64,000 bases of DNA, taken from the NCBI RefSeq assembly GCF_021155775.2, contig NC_060233.1, positions 41,829,609-41,893,608 of the forward strand. The letters are read 5' to 3'. Shown piece after piece: positions 46,770 through 58,245 of this stretch. The position numbers and the translations under genes are program-made. The stretch comes from Neodiprion pinetum. Its lineage: Eukaryota > Arthropoda > Insecta > Hymenoptera > Diprionidae. Numbering within the stretch: the first letter of the stretch is position 1; every line of letters starts with the position of its first letter. Under the pieces are notes generated by a model. It saw nothing but the letters and a program-made list of their open reading frames with translations, made no database searches and was not told the DNA's origin.

Positions 46770-49700
46770 ATGCGTACGCTTCGAAGGGTTAATAACGTAA
46801 ATCGGAGCGTGCTCGAGCGTCGATTCACGCGACTTCTTCGACTCTCCGTGGTACTCACTCGGTACGGTATACACTGTTCCGCAGGCAGGTATAATTCTCA
46901 ATTAAAAGCTGACTTTCATCCAGCTTTTATCTCGCTCCCTCCCCTCGCGCGGGGCTCGCCTTTAATTAATGATGATCTATCTCCCGAGCGCGTTGCCCGC
47001 ACCGCGGATCTTAAACTCGGGCCTCTTTACCTCCTCCGTCTGCATATCCTTCTTGTTGCGCGCTTCGAAGGTACGGGAAAAGATCGAGATGAAGATTGAG
47101 ATTGAGGTGAGTATAGATGGAGATGGAGATGGAGATGGAGATGGAGATGGAGATGTATATTCTCGCTAATGAACCCCTCACTTTCATCGACAGCTTCGCC
47201 GTCGGTCCCGCCATTTAAGCGAGTTACTTCGCAATCGAGTCAAGTAAGCCGACTCGATATATCGACTCGATACACCGATTAATTATACCGGTGGAATGCT
47301 CAAACTCGTCGCGGTTTCGGACTCAAAAATCAACCAACATGGCGGCGTTAACTCGACGCAGGCTGATCCGGAGACGAACTTGACCTTGCGCAACTTGGAG
47401 GAATCCGTACTTCGATTACGCGTAATAAAAACCTCGGGTACTATATCACAGCCTCGTATTACACGAGTCGAGTTACGGCCGCGTGATAAATTGAGGAATA
47501 ATTCGAAGGTAAAAAGGGAGTTTATATTAATTACACGGGGAGCCGGAGGCTCGACATTCCGCCTGATGACGAGTCAAACACGCGGACGGAAGCGACGATC
47601 CCGTGATTAAAAAGTCTCAACCTGAGGAATATCGCCTGCCGACTTACAGCCGAGGCTAGAATTTCATCGGACGGCGGTTTTAATGCCCCTCGATCCTCGG
47701 GCCGCAGGCAAGAGAGGGATAAAAATTTACTCCGCAAGAGGCAATTAGCTAATTTAGACGTCTAATTTATTCCACTCGTTGATACTTAGCGTGGGGTTTA
47801 TATACCGGCGCCGTTTCTTCGTTACTTACAAACTTTTTTCCCCTACCGCCCCTCCCGTACCTACACATCGCTGCTGTCCAAGGAACGAGTAATTGGCTAA
47901 TGTTCCCCGGGATATAATAAACTCCCTGATATGCGGCTCGCCGCTTCTCTCCGATGCCTTCTTCGATGCCTCGTCGCAAAGTCGACGATTTTTCCCGTCG
48001 AGCTTCGCGCGCCTCGTATTTCTGTCGCTGTTACGTCAAATTTCGATCTTTGCACATTCGCGAAACGCGGAAGCAACGACCGGTGTAATAAAACACTCGT
48101 TCGATAGGTGTTTGACAAATGTGTGCACTTCGGGCAGACGTAAGGTGGATATAGGAGACGTCAAATATGTACATACTCCGCGTGTAATCCGATGTTCACG
48201 GAAGTTTGAGATCTCGGACTGTTGTAGCGAGAAGGTGTACGGTTACTCGGGTGATACACTGCCGGTTGAAATCGTCGAAAAACGAGCGTCGATTCAAGGC
48301 TGAATTTTTCGGCGTTACCGATATACGACAAATTTGTCGCCACGGATAACGCGGAAATAAACCGACTGCGGTGATATCGAAATGCGACGAAATCTCATCG
48401 GCATGTAACCACGCTAGGGATTTGTGGAACGTGTGGTCGGGCAAAAAAAACTTTCGCGACAAAAGTTTAAACAGCATTAACGAAGCTGATTTGGTTATAT
48501 TTGATGCTAAAAAAGTCCCTGTGGTATAAGATAAAATATTTTGAAAAGAGTGAACTTTAACTCTTACAAGCAATCGATTATACGATCAACGACATCGGCG
48601 AAATGTCATTGCGTCAATCGTTTTCAAAATTCAAAACCCTCAAATCGTCCGACAATGAGTTAGATTTTTTTCATAATAATATTGTATTTGTTACCGGAAC
48701 ATGAGTTTACCGCGTGTGAATTACAACGATTACACATACGTATCGAATTACTACTTGGTGAAAAAAAAACTCTCTTTTTTCGTTTTTCGATGAACAAGAA
48801 ATAGTACAATAATCAGACTTCTCGAATGTTGACAGATGAAACTGACAAGGAAGTTACCCCAGGTCGATATGTTTTTCTTTATCTGCCATTAAACACCGTA
48901 AGGGGATAAAACCACCCTCGAAAGTAAGACGTGTCAAGGAGAGATTTAGCAGTTATTTTTTTTTTTTTTTGTTTTTCTCATTGAGAAAATTACATTTTGC
49001 ATTTCTTCTTATGAGAAACCTGTTCCGGTTGGATCGGTTAAAAAATGTTGTGTTCTTGTGGGTGAAACTGCAGAACCGCCACTTGACGTACCCTACTTTG
49101 GAGGGTGGTTTCACCCCCTTCAAGTGTTTCGTGACACAAGAAACAACAAAAAATACGCGTCGATTAATTTGTAGTCTACTATAACATATTACAAAAGAAA
49201 TGAAATCGGAGAGATCGACCTGGGATAACTTTCTCGCCAGTGTTTAACGATTCTTTCCAAATCGCAAGGATTTGTTTAGTTCAATCGGACTTTGAAAACG
49301 TTTCCATTGTCACGTTTTTCTTCCGAGGAATTTCCGAGCCGACTGTATACGCGTCCCGTATACAACCTTAAATAACATCCCAGGAAGTAGGTATCAATCA
49401 ACTTCTCGGCGCGATGTCGCGCTTTAATCAGCCGCAGGTACATACATGCCCGTATACCTCGACGCTTGCCGCTTGCGCGGTGTGAGTTATAAAAACGAAC
49501 AGAGAGGCGGGCAGGTGGTTGGATCGTTGGTTCGTTGGTTTAATAAATTGGCAAGGCACATAAACAAATGAAGACTCCAAAGGCGGCGTAATTACCCACG
49601 GTCGTTACATAAGTCCCGCTCTGATCCTCGTCCGTTCGTCCGTCCTCCGCTCGACGCGGCCTTAACTCACTTATACCGCCGGCTTGGTCGTGAAACGTTT

Positions 49701-50190
49701 GCTTCGGAACCGCCGACGACGCTTAACCTCCTCGAACCACACACGCCTCGTCGGATAAAAATATTGCAACAGCCGTTAATTCGATGCCTTCCGGCTTCCG
49801 CCATCGATAACTCCCAATTTCAGAATTTCTGTCTTATCTAACTCCTGTTTCTTCCCCCCCTTTCGTTCGAGCTTGTGCGATACAGATTGCAAAATTTTAT
49901 CGTTGCAGAATGTAAGCAGGACTTAGCGGTTCCGATGATTTTATCAAGAATTGCTTAAAGGGTACGGCATGGAAGGCAATCTGCGTAAATTCAATTTCCA
50001 CGTTACAACGATCGATGATTGAAAGAAAAAAGAAAGAAGGAAATATAGATTGCAATTAAAATCATTTTAAAACCAATGCTTCGTACATTATATACCTACT
50101 TCGGTCAAGATTTCTTCCAGAAAAAAAAAATAAATAAACAAAAGAAAGAGATCAATTCACTTGATAGATATTCTAAATATTCTTTTCGTT
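46770..50190. other. Non-coding stretch
   Basis: No supported gene. It contains the AGATGG microsatellite (47115-47154), a 15-nt T run near 48956-48970, and an inverted repeat GGGTGAAAC/GTTTCACCC (49060-49068 and 49108-49116) like the palindrome ends of the 16.4/42.9 kb repeat. Confidence 0.5.
47115..47154. repeat. (AGATGG)n hexanucleotide microsatellite
   Basis: About 6.5 units. It translates as Asp-Gly repeats in one frame and Ser-Ile repeats on the minus strand. A donor-like GAG/GTGAGT precedes it but has no credible exon. Confidence 0.92.
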
Positions 50191-53100
50191 AATTTCCTAT
50201 TGTGAAACTTTTCCAGCTGTTTAAATCAACTCTTTATTTTTTTTTTTTTATACATAACGGTCACATCCGGCATGGTCGAGATTACGGCGACAACGACAAG
50301 AGCGACTGTCGGTCTCTTGTTCATTCGTCATTCATTCATTCGTTCGTTCACGCTCGGGTTGCACCGCGACCTTCGTGGCGTGGCAGGAATTCGTTAGGTT
50401 TTTCCTGCCTGCACTCTTTCTTCAAAACCTCACCGAAGTTCTTAACAGCGGCTCAGCGTGCCGAGATTCCGGAAGCAGAAATAATATCAGACTCGCCGCA
50501 ATTCCAAGGACTAATATTTGAGAACGGAATTATTTCAACCAATTTCGTCTATAAAACCAATTTTTAACTCGACGTATCACATAAATTAATCGATACAGTG
50601 CGCACGTTCGCCGCATTCTTCAAATAGTTTTGACGAGAAAAAAAAAAAAAGAAACAAAAAAGGTGGATATAAATTTCGTCCTTTTATTCTATTTTTACAT
50701 CGTTTAACGATCATCAGCGAATGATGGATCGTCGTTAAGCGCTATTAAGTGTACAGGCATGTACGTATATGCCTGCGGCACGAAATTGAACGAGCAGCAA
50801 CTACGTTTCGTATACACGAAATAATTCATCTCATAAGAAGGAATTAACAAATTTCAACGACTCGCCATAACTGCATATATTAGCGTGACGCGCGCGACCC
50901 GCGATCAAGCAAATATTTCGGTAATAAATAAAATACCTCAGGTATACGTGTACGAGGTAAACTATACGCAGGCATTTATTTAACATAAGTACGTAAAGTT
51001 TTAAAACTGGGTGTGCGCATCTTGTACGTATAATATGTATCAGCATATCTGCACGCGTGTTTCCCAGTTTCTCGTATCTTTGGACCGCATTTAAATACAC
51101 ACACACACGCACACACACACGCACAGAAATAATGCATACATATATTTATAATTATTTCCAAGAGACATTTAGTTTTCGTCTCGATGCGTCGAAAATTTCC
51201 ACCGTTTTTACGCGAGGATTAATCGAAAAATTTCTGTACCTCACATCCCCCCCCCCCGTCGTCTCTTTCTTTGTAATCACTTTCCTTTGTCCGGTCGAGA
51301 ATTTAAGAGGTTTTAAAGAGTCGCCGCTGGCTTAATGCGCCTTACGTAATTTAGGAACCACCGACGAATTCCACGGGGTCGAGGTGGGCTGGTATTTAGC
51401 GTAAATTAGTCGCCGTGGCGTAAATATAGGTGTGTCGACGTATGCGGAGCACACACGACAAAGAAACGGACGGCGGGAGATACGAAAGCTGGGGATTCTA
51501 TCGCGTAAAATATGTAACACCGTGCGTTGCATCCACCGCGACAGGAAACGCGGTTTTAACCGACGCGCAAAATTTGCGTGTATTGTACGTACGCACATAC
51601 ATCATGCTTGTAATAAATATCTGCGGAAAGATATCTTCGAAAATAAATACTTGGAGTATATTTTATCTTATTGTCACACGTTTACAGATTTCCGGCCCTG
51701 AAGTCACCGTGTCCGTTCGGCGGGTATTACTCACAAATTGACAAGAGTTTGTAACGTTAATTATATATATAACGTTATAACCTTTGCGGATGGCTTGTGA
51801 AATTCCCCGTGACGAATTCACTTGCCGCAAAATGAAAAGTTCAGTGAGAGGTTGTTGGGAGAATAATTACTAGATAGTTATTGGTGTGGATTGATATGTG
51901 AAACTATACGTGAAGTCGGAATAAAAAAACTGATCGCGGTAAGCTCGCGTGTGTCAGGAAAACGATTCCATTTTTCTGAACGGATATTGTGGGGTGGAAA
52001 CATGATTGCGGTTAAAATTATAGAAAAAAAAAAAAAATTATTCTTGCTTACAAACGCGAAACGCAAACAATTCATTATTCTGCAGAATTGTGAAATTATG
52101 CTCACTTGCTTTTTTAATTATCTTTTGAGGTCCGTTATATTTATCGAATTTGTCAAGTTGAATTTGCGAAAATTTCACACGTTTGCACACTTACGTTGAA
52201 AACGTTTGGAAAAAGATTTCAAACGGTATAATAATCCGAACTTTCTCTTGTTGCGAAACGAAAAATATAAAACAATATTCCCTACAAATTAAATTGCCTC
52301 ATTACAAAGATAAATCGTGTCAAAACATTGAAAAAGTGGATGGTTTTGAATATTAAAATTTACGAAGGCTGCATCGTCGTTATTAATTTGAATAGACTAT
52401 ACGTAATCTTATGGTAAAATTATCTCCGTTCTATCGTCTCGTAAAAAATCGTTCTATTACTAAGCATACACGGATGCTCACACCTACGTGTATAGAAAAA
52501 TAACCCTCGACGGAACGGAGCTGCTAATTATTCCGTCTGCAGCAATGAAACTCGATGTACATAAATTGCTTTATGACGAAATAGCTCCTCGCCAGCGCGT
52601 TTCAGTCGTCGATCAGGGTACCGGCGCGTTTCCTAAACGGGCGATAATCTTTCCGATAAAATCAGTAAAACGATTTTTCGGTGCTTCACTCCCGCGTCTG
52701 ATAAATCCGGCGCTTTTGAGGCGAGTCTCATCGGTGCTGCACGTTTCGATGTGCCGGCGTACGAGTTGCCGGAAGTTCGGAACGTGATTAGTGTTGAAAA
52801 GATGGCGCCCGGAAGCCCCCATGCACCAAACCGGAAGCCCGCTGCTCGCCGCTGCGCCTCGATTCGACTCTTCGCGAAACTGGGTTCCTTCCACGAACGC
52901 CGAATGAAACTACAATTCGATTTCTTTCTCGTATTTTTCCGTTCGCCGTGCCACAGCTATGAACGAAGATTGTTCACCAGATATATGCAAACAAGAATCA
53001 CGCCGCTATCCGTATCTGCGGTTCAGATTCAAGGAATTGCCTCGCTCTCGGAGGAAGTCGCGTTCCTCGCAACCGATCGTCTCACCTCCGAATGCGCAAT

Positions 53101-54660
53101 GATGACGGAGTTTTACCGCGTCACGATCACGATCTAAAGGGGCACCCTGCTCGGTTTCGACGTTGTCGTGTAACATATATTGTACATATGCAACTATCCA
53201 AGCCCGCGTGTCTCAAGTTGAAAAAAGAGATAACAGACCTGTTGCACGTGTGATTCTGAACAAAAATAAAGAATAGTAGGTACGATTTGTACGAATTTAT
53301 TATCACGATATATCGTAGAATTCGTTAAATGAAAATGTATTGGAGTGGTTTTGTTCAGAATTCGATTTAGAACGGAGCCGTTATGCCCTTTTTTGAGTTT
53401 CAGATACGTGGATTTAGATCACTTCGGATATATGCGACAACCTCGAAATCGACTAGGACACCCCCTTGAGGAGTTACGGTTAGGTAATATTTGTGGTGAA
53501 ATCGAAGTATTCTGAAATGTCGTAATAGTTTGTGAACAAAAGGAAAGAAAAATAAAAACCAGAGAGATTATCTTTTCAGGTTGTGCAATACTTTCTGCGA
53601 TAAAAATGACATCGGTTTTTCTATGTAACTTGTCTGTTTATTTACATATAATTTGTTTCACGAGGTTTACTCTGTTAATAAAAATCGTAATATACCGACC
53701 CAGAAATTATTCTTACACAGTTTCGCTCACCTATCATACCTTGCTTCCTTCGCTCGCGTACTTCAATACTTCTGCGTACGTGGTGCATGTATGCATATAT
53801 ACACGTGTGTGTGCTATGCAAGATGTCAGCAGCATCCCAGGAATACTTTGCAAGTATGTCGACTGCCAAATACTCGACGGAAATAGAAGCCACGAAGAGA
53901 ATGGCCCACAACGATTTCTAGCTCTGCAGGTACAAGCGTTCTATTTCCTCCTCACGCATTATCAAATTTAAGGTCAACGAGATTGAATTTTTATTTTTTC
54001 TAACTTTGTTCGCCACGTTGCACTTTTCCTTGACCAAACATGGTGCACGATTTAACAAATTTTCTTTTTTTTTTTTAAATTAGTCTTTTTCCTTTCTTCT
54101 TTCAACGTAATCGAATTGGTTTTAGGGACTTTTTACGAGACGGAAGTGGATTAATTCAAATCGTTCGAGTCGAGCGTTATTATCGTCAAGTATTTTTAAC
54201 ACGTCGCCTGATTCCTCATACGTCACAAATTTTCTCAACAGCTGATGTCACATGACCAGAAATCATTTTGCTCTCATCGTGCTTATAAAGTGCGGCATGA
54301 AAGCGCAATGAATAAATTGGCTCGTCATTCTCGTACGAGATGTGCCGGCACAGAAACGTGGCCAAAGTCTCTGACTCACGTCCGTTATCCGCATGCGTTG
54401 CAACAGGTTGAGAAATTCCTCCTCGCATCATATTTCTCTATAGTCTCAGATTCCGCATCGATACTGCAGATCGTTGGATTAACAACATTCGATAGATTTG
54501 CGCAGAGAATAATCGACTTTTATTCCCGTGTTGCATAATACAGGACTTTATTTCCGACTTAACTCTCGCCATGATCGACTGTTGACTTTAAAAGAAAAGA
54601 AGGGAAAATCTGGGAGAAAATGTAACAAATCCATTGATCTAGGTCGGCGTGAGTCAGGGT
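50190..54660. other. Non-coding stretch
   Basis: No supported gene. It contains CATT/CGTT tetranucleotide repeats (about 50320-50350), a 14-nt A run near 50638, the CA repeat at 51096-51124, a C run near 51247, and a 24-nt near-palindrome AACGTT...AACGTT at about 51755-51778. A 33-codon ATG frame at 53823-53921 (MSAASQEYFASMSTAKY...) has protein-like composition but no other support. Confidence 0.5.
51096..51124. repeat. (CA)n microsatellite
   Basis: ACACAC repeat with G interruptions, about 29 nt. Confidence 0.9.
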
Positions 54661-54667
54661 GGCAGAC

Positions 54668-54729
54668 AAGTGGCACTTTTTTCCCGAAAATGAGGGGAAA
54701 AACATATACGAGGGAAAAATATGCCACTT
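54668..54729. repeat. Hairpin with 19-nt arms
   Basis: AAGTGGCACTTTTTTCCCG (54668-54686) pairs with AGGGAAAAATATGCCACTT (54711-54729) with only a few mismatches across a loop of about 24 nt. The hairpin sits inside copy 1 of the local duplication at 54674-55062. It is not obviously preserved in copy 2. Confidence 0.65.
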
Positions 54730-55062
54730 TCGTCCCGCTTTTCTGGTCAAAAAAGTTAACACATCATGGTTGAGTCGGGAATAAAAGCATGTTCTGCTCT
54801 AAAAATGATTACAATTTTTTGATTAAAGCGTAAATGTGATCCTTTTACTAGTCTGATTGTGAAAACTTGAATATTATCGAAAGTTTATAATAAAATAGAA
54901 AAAAAAAGAGAGAAGGCTAGAAAAACTGGAAAATTCATCAGCGGGAGAAAAGAATCACTTTCCTCACGCAGATGAAGGAAAAAGTATAAGAAGGAATTAC
55001 ACGATATTTTTCTCCGGCTAATCGGATCAGAAAGTAAACATTGACGTTGAGTCGGGAATAAA
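54674..55062. repeat. Diverged tandem duplication, spacing about 277-282 nt
   Basis: Copy 1 (about 54674-54785) and copy 2 (about 54956-55062) share CACTTT...ATGANGGNAAAA...TATA...GAGGGAA/GAAGGAA and end in the identical 17-mer GTTGAGTCGGGAATAAA (54769-54785 and 55046-55062). The perfect end and degraded middle suggest an old duplication or two insertions of one element. Confidence 0.6.
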
Positions 55063-55069
55063 TATCGAC

Positions 55070-57905
55070 ATCCTCATTTTATAACTTTTTTAGTTTCAAT
55101 GACTTGTGCGTTTCAGTAGTCTTTGGTGTTTGCGAAGACGAAATAAAAAAAAAAAAAAAACAGAAATGCTGGCTAAGCCCTTCAGTTTGTATCTTCGAGA
55201 ATTTTTTTACATTTCTGGATTTTCAGAGATCTCGACTTATTTTTACGTTTCAATGGTTTCCAAAACGATTGCAGATTTAAAAAAAATGGTTGTTAGGACT
55301 TTCTGTTTTGATCTTTTTTTTTTGCACGTAGGTACTTATTAATGTACAAAGGTTGTATCCGTCTAGCATGCGACTTTTTGCTTTTATATTTTCAATTTTC
55401 GATTAAATTATACGTTCTAATCATTTTCGGATTAAATGGTGAAGAAGAAAGAAAAAAAAAAAAGAAAAATTATAAACCCTTTTCCCCATTAAGCTTCCAT
55501 TTTTGGCGGTTACGACCTTACGCCGTTAGACTCGCGATACGTACAATAACGCGAAGAGCGGCATAAAAACCGAGCGATCGGTCGGCCCCTCGATCTTTCT
55601 ATATCGCGAATGTAACCTGACATTAGCGATTCTTTGGTCGGCTATAAGAGCGTCTATTAGCGGTAGCAAACAGAGCGAAGTTGAGACGCGGGGCGCGCTT
55701 CGTCGCAAATAGAAGTGCTCTTCGCGTTCCTCGGATGAATCACGTCGGGAGATCCGCGGCGGTCACGCACGCGTCTCAGGAGCCGGAGGCCGCTTCTTCA
55801 TCATCTTCCTCCTCCTCCTCCTCCTCTTCCTCTTCTTCTTCTTCTTCTTCTTCTCGTCCTCCTCCTCCTCTTTCCACCGGTTGAATCACCCGCTAAATGC
55901 AGTTGCGTAATTTTAGGCGAGCCGATCGAAATTCGGATCGAGTCCACCGCCTGCAGCCACGGGACCCGGATTCCTATTCAGGCCGAGTCCGAAGTCTCTC
56001 CCGGCCATCGGCTGCTTGCAGTCTTCGTCATTCGGATCGCCTTATACCCCGAAACCCCGGGCTTCCCCGACTTCCGCAAATTCTATGCCGAGAAGTGAAT
56101 GCCGTCAATTTTTACCTATTAATTTTTAGCTCAATTATCTTTGCCAAGTGCAGTAATAGTTTTGTTACGCATCGGCAAATTCACCTGCTAACCGTATGAG
56201 ACATGGTGAATTCCCTTGCGAAACACGTATAATGTGTAATATTGATCACACGTGGATACGAGATGTTTGATTTCACTACCGAAATCTACGGTTGAGAATT
56301 TTTTCTGTATCAATGGTGCTCGTGAATATTTTTGAACGGTAGATTTTTTTTTTTTTTTTCATCTTACAAATATTGACATTATTCTAGAATCAATTGATTC
56401 TTCGGTTCGATCTTCCGTTTGAGAATTTAACGGGTGTACAGTCCTGGATAAGAAAAATTATGAGACAGAAACTACAAATCAATAATCAAATCAAGGCGCG
56501 ATGATTTTTTCATTGATTAAAGCTACTGGTTTTTAATTCACTTAATGACCACGTTAAAAATCCAAGTTCAGGAAATTTTTATACGATGCAATCATCTGAC
56601 AAACAAAATGAGCTATAATTCGTTGAAATTCGAGTTACGCTGCTGTTTTCCGATAAAACTGAAAAAAAAAAACAAAGTCAGCAAAGCAGGATGCCTGAAA
56701 AGTTTTGGACAACTCATTGTGAACTTTTTCCACGGAAATCTATTTCTTTTTCGTTTTTCATCTAATATTTAATTCAACTTGATGAACTCCTCAGCTGTGC
56801 CTATAACGTTCAGTCTCAATTTCGTGATTCTTTAATTCGAGCGTTCTTTCGATAGGACTGTACACCTGACAGGTAGATACACACCTCTCCGAAATTCGCG
56901 CAACGCCTAAACACGACGGACCTGTTCGGAGTGTAAAAGACGCGGTACAAAATGTGTCCCGTCACGACGCGGCGAGGAAAGTCGACTCGTGTTCGTCTCG
57001 CTGCGAGGACAGCGGCTGAATAAGCGCGGAATACCAGGACGGAGAGCACAAAAGAGGCGCGGACAGAGGCATCATCGGGTGCTATCTTCCAGGGATACCT
57101 TGACGTCCCTTTCGTTCCGTGCACACATGCATCGGACCGATCCTCGTCCCTCCTCCTCCTCCTCTTCCTTGAGAGAGGCGTGTATGCGCCACAGGGTTAC
57201 ACGACAGAGATATCCCTACATGCCCACTGGAACAAAGTTCTGGTCGCGTCTCAATATATCCGCATGGTGCCTCCTAAGCGAGTGGCTGCTGTTGCTGCTG
57301 CTGCTGTCGACTAGACACGGGTGATTCAGACGAGAGATATTCCCGGCGATCCACACGGCGCCACGTATCCGAGTCGCACTTCCTTCGGGACTGACGAGCA
57401 ATGCCGGGACAACCCCTCCTCATCCTCCTCATCCTCCCCCTCCTGATATAACACGAGAATTGGCTGGCGTCGCGACGTCGCGCGTCTTCGCCGCCGTACG
57501 GGTGGAAAGAAGAACCTGCAGGCTCCGCACTATGCGATACTGAAAAACGAGCCGGCCTAACCGCCCTGCGCTTCAAGCTTTGACTTTCGTCGTTGAACGC
57601 CACTATTTTTTCACCGAGTTGCATGCTACCGCATACGCGTATATCGAGCCCTGCACTCTGCTGCGGTAATTAATCATCCGCTCGTCGAGATACGTTTTTG
57701 GCCTACACACGCTTTAAGCCGAGAAGCTCGACTGTACGAAGTTTTTCCACGAACAATTAGCAATCCGGTGACACATGTTACCGAGCATTTTTGGCACACA
57801 ATGTTCCACTTTGGACAATAGTACTTGTAACGGATATCGAGGAAGCAGCCGAACACTCGTGAATCATCCTCGAATCGTCTCATCGTCGACAGGTATAACA
57901 TATCT
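55070..57905. other. Non-coding stretch
   Basis: No supported gene. It contains an A run near 55144-55160, the TCC/TTC trinucleotide tract at 55793-55870 and a T run (56343-56359). A CTG/TGCTGT repeat lies near 57286-57306. A 68-codon + frame (55681-55884) ends in a poly-Ser run from the trinucleotide tract and is probably an artefact. Confidence 0.5.
55793..55870. repeat. TCC/TTC trinucleotide microsatellite
   Basis: About 78 nt of TCC and TTC triplets. They encode a Ser run in one + frame. Confidence 0.92.
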
Positions 57906-57910
57906 ATATT

Positions 57911-58241
57911 AGGGTGGTTCGTTTTTAAACTTTATTATTTTTTTTAACGCGCCGTTCGAAAAATTAACCGAATATCCCTGTTTCGTTTTCACTATCAATT
58001 TTTATGAACAATGATTAATTGGACCATGGTAAGAAAAAAATTAACTAATGTATACAATACAAGTCCGTAAGGTGTACACAAAAATTAAATAAACAATATC
58101 ATAATAATTGGTAGCGACCGCTAAATATTTTCCTACTTTCTCCGAGTTTTACGACAATTTTTTTTTTTTTTTTTTCCAATACTTGTGACAAATATTGCGA
58201 GTGGTAGCTTAAATAAAAAAAGCTCAAAAATGAACCACTCT
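57911..58241. mobile_element. MITE-like element with AGGGTGGTTC terminal inverted repeats
   Basis: The left end AGGGTGGTTCGTTTTTAAAC (57911-57930) and the right end GCTCAAAAATGAACCACTCT (58222-58241) are inverted repeats matching at about 16 of 20 positions. T/A-rich similarity continues inward, giving TIRs of perhaps 40 nt. The 331-nt interior is AT-rich and non-coding, so the element would be non-autonomous. I cannot see an intact target-site duplication, so insertion is old or the ends are eroded. The terminal motif resembles a family I associate with hymenopteran genomes (from memory). A TA microsatellite follows on the right. Confidence 0.6.
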
Positions 58242-58245
58242 GATG

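Noticed and set aside
52801..53137. 112-codon + frame from an AAGATGGCG start context
   Set aside because: Arg/Phe/Ser-skewed composition, no domain, and no promoter or splice support.
55681..55884. Frame ending in a long Ser run
   Set aside because: The Ser run is the TCC/TTC microsatellite, and the remaining residues give no support.
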